NCBI RefSeq assembly: GCF_037975245.1
Contig: NC_092562.1
Coordinates: 9,585,001-9,649,000 of the forward strand
Source: Apostichopus japonicus
Taxonomy: Eukaryota; Echinodermata; Holothuroidea; Aspidochirotida; Stichopodidae
Reading direction: 5' to 3'
Length of the DNA: 64,000 bases
The notes beneath the pieces are model-generated. The model was not told the origin of the DNA. It did no database searches and saw only the letters and a program-made list of their open reading frames with translations. The position numbers and the translations under genes were made by a program. Shown here piece after piece: positions 61,689-64,000 of the stretch; position 1 is the first letter of the stretch, and each line of letters begins with the position of its first letter.

Positions 61689-62027
61689 ATGGAGGGGCAG
61701 TTCGTCTCAATGGAGGAAACGAAACAGCAGGTCGAGTTGAGATTTATCGTAACGGAGAGTGGGGCACAGTGTGTGATAATTACTGGGACATCAGCGATGC
61801 TGCAGTCGTATGTCGTCAGTTGGGATTCCCAGGAGTCATTTCAGCTCCTGGTGGTGCTTCATTTGGTGAAGGCTCTGGGGAAATTCACATGGACGACGTA
61901 GCATGCACTGGTGATGAAAGCAACCTCTTAAGCTGCAGACACACAGCAATAGACAATTGTGGTCATAGTGAAGATGCAGGTGTAGTTTGTAGTACTGTAC
62001 TACCTGCATCTCCTACACCTCCAGCAG
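61689..62027 (+). CDS. SRCR array exon 8, CDN variant (gene B)
   Basis: 339-nt phase 1-1 exon (acceptor CCAATTCAG, donor GTGAGC). Starts [10 protein letters not shown]. It is the only array copy with CDN instead of CDD (Asp31 to Asn, GAT to AAT), a change in the acidic pair that contributes to cation binding in SRCR domains. Otherwise Tyr32, Pro48, VISAPGG, Ala72, R-H-T-A. Cysteines intact. Linker LPASPTPPA. Confidence 0.95.
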
Positions 62028-63648
62028 GTGAGCTAATCTTCAAGTGAAGCCATTGGAACTATTTAATGGTTTTTCATCTCTCTTTTAACAATATCATATG
62101 ATAAACATTAATGTTAACTCAGATAGTGCACTGAACAGTAAGTGTTATGGTCATTCATCATGCCTCAATCATTCTTTCATGTGTTAGCATTTACCTCCTG
62201 GTTTCTGTCAACTCTGTCCATGCAAAACTTGATTATTTGATAACATTGGCAAAACAGAGAAGAGAGAGATCTCAAAGTGATATTGCTGGTAGACAATGTA
62301 AAGACTTATATTAAAGAGAAAAGTATTCCACACTGATAGCTGAAAGACCCATTTCATTTTCCTGTCACTCACTCAAGGTACAGATAAATGAATTCATCAA
62401 TTTATTTTGACTGGCTCAAACCCTTTATTTTGTATCTCAGGAATTGGATTGCAGTCAATGGTCCATGATATCATCAGGATAGTCTTTATTACAAACTTCA
62501 CTTGAGGCTTTAATTTGGCTATTAAAGTTCATTTATTCTTGAAGCCTGATTAGTAATTTATTTAGCTGCCAATGTTCTCTGTAGTTAAAATTTCATCAAA
62601 ACTTATGCAACTATTTTGAAGAATTGTAATTTCTCTCTGTAGATTAATTAGTTGAAACATTCTAAAAGATCATAAAAACAGACAAAGGCTTTGCAGTTCA
62701 AAGGGCGTGACAACAGCATTCACTCCGCTAACTGTTTGCTAACTGCATTTTACAAAAAATCAAAAAAAATGAAAAACACTTTTCTTTCTTATACAAACTG
62801 CTACTAGGATGTGGTTTTAATCCCAAAAATCTGAAGGTTTTCAGTACTGTTCACAAGTAATCTCCTTCAACAATCAGGAGATCCAGTTGGTCTCTGCTGT
62901 GGTGGCATTTCTGTTTTACACCCTAACACAGATAAAACTGTGGTGCCATTAATAAATGTTACATTTGCAAGCATAAATGTTCTCTGCTGTGGTTTGCATT
63001 ATACAGAGCATTTGTTACATTTGTTCATCATGCTTTGTAATTCTACTGTCAGTGTTGATGTAACAGTAATTTCTTCAGGAAAGCTCTCATAGTAACAGCA
63101 GTAACTACATGTCCATTTGTCATTCCCAACATTAGCTTTTCCCATAGTGTCCTAACTTTTATGTTGCAAGCCTACATCAATCAATCATATGCTTTAAAGC
63201 TTACTTTCTCTTGCAAACACAAGAAGCAATATTTAAGAGCTACTTGTTATCTCAGATAAGGGACCAGTTTGCTAAAACAGAATGGCTAGTACAGAAATAG
63301 ATTAATTTAAATAGAGAATGCTGTCCACTGAGTACTGACATTTAGAAACAAATGTTTCATTGTTTTACATTTCATCATCCACATAGTAGTTGTTTGAGTA
63401 GTAGCTACCAAATGGTAACGTCCTTAATATTTATCAAATTGTATCTTGATGTACATCTTAATGGGGGAAATCCACATAACAGAGGAGTTGTTATAGTACA
63501 TGGACAACCTGTCTCGCTTCTGTATCTTGAGATTCCTCTCAATGGGGGAAATTTATATAAAAGAAGAGTTGTTATTAAACTTGTACAATCTTTCTAGATC
63601 CTTTGAAAAGTTAAAAATGGTTACTCGCTATTGTGCATTCCAATTCAG
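62028..63648. other. Array intron
   Basis: Array intron module of 1.62 kb, most like 47,981-49,640. Ends with a very clear pair of repeats of about 80 bp (63,433-63,595). Confidence 0.75.
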
Positions 63649-63969
63649 ATGAAGGGGCAGTTCGTCTTTATGGAGGAAACGAAACAGCAGGTCGAGTTGA
63701 GATTTATCGTTACGGAGAGTGGGGCACAGTGTGTGATGATTACTGGGACATCAGCGATGCTGCAGTCGTATGTCGTCAGTTGGGATTCCCAGGAGTCATT
63801 TCAGCTCCTGGTGGTGCTACATTTGGTAAAGGCTCTGGGGAAATTCACATGGACGACGTAGCATGCACTGGTGATGAAAGCAACCTTTTAAGCTGCAGAC
63901 ACACAGCAATAGACAATTGTGGTCATAGTGAAGATGCAGGTGTAGTTTGTAGTGCTGTACTACCTGGAG
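63649..63969 (+). CDS. SRCR array exon 9, short linker (gene B, continues off window)
   Basis: 321-nt phase 1-1 exon (acceptor CCAATTCAG, donor GTGAGC). Variants: Tyr8 (LYGGNET), Tyr22 (YRYGEW), Tyr32, Pro48, TFGKGSG, Ala72, R-H-T-A, Ala103 and the short LPGG linker shared with array exon 3. Six cysteines and CDD intact. The donor is followed by intron to the window end, so the gene continues. Confidence 0.95.
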
Positions 63970-64000
63970 GTGAGCTAATCTTTAAGTGAAGCCTTTGGAT

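Noticed and set aside
63431-63597. LEIHLNGGNPHNRGVV frame resembling the VEIYxNG start of SRCR domains
   Set aside because: Similarity is limited to a few residues, has no cysteines and comes from the paired intron repeat of about 80 bp.
1-64000. CRISPR arrays, operons, bacterial promoters, rRNA or tRNA genes
   Set aside because: Intron-rich animal DNA; the tandem repeats lack CRISPR spacing and no RNA gene structure was recognised.

Overview
This looks like AT-rich animal nuclear DNA: short exons with AG/GT borders, long introns, microsatellites and several DNA transposons. Almost all recognisable coding sequence belongs to one family, scavenger receptor cysteine-rich (SRCR) domains, each carried on a single symmetric phase 1-1 exon of about 318-339 bp. 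This architecture, with large SRCR expansions, is best known in echinoderms and other invertebrate deuterostomes. An echinoderm is my best guess, but the sequence alone does not prove the class.

Layout. (i) 1,547-17,185, plus strand: 3' part of gene A. In order it has SRCR exons at 1,547, 3,771 and 5,728, a 30-nt linker microexon (7,091), an SRCR exon (7,242), a Frizzled-type cysteine-rich domain exon (8,439), three very similar SRCR exons (9,937, 11,919, 13,515) and a terminal SRCR exon (16,863-17,185) that carries an in-frame TAG. Its 5' end lies before the window. (ii) 17,186-24,040: intergenic, with a TTAA-flanked MITE, a decayed antisense LINE 3' end and an exon-less fossil of an SRCR intron. 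(iii) 24,040-27,275: two almost identical signal-peptide first exons (ATG at 24,116 and 27,155), separated by a 1.85-kb TTAA transposon with long inverted repeats and a broken THAP zinc-finger remnant. (iv) 32,028-42,063: a second copy of gene A's 4,193-13,975 block, same exon order, in which the first SRCR exon and the Frizzled exon are each frameshifted while the others stay open. (v) 42,780 to the right end: nine near-identical SRCR exons, each on a duplicated intron module, interrupted by four exon-less tandem intron units and a 4.6-kb inverted-repeat element. The array runs off the window.

How it fits together. Signal-peptide exons end in phase 1, as do all SRCR, linker and Frizzled exons, so any combination can be joined or skipped without breaking the frame. 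The predicted products are secreted or cell-surface multi-SRCR receptors. Gene A adds a Frizzled domain; gene B (from 24,116 or 27,155 to beyond 64,000) would have at least 13 intact SRCR domains after skipping its two broken exons. Domain identity is firm; gene boundaries and exon linkage are inferred from splice phase and order, without transcripts.
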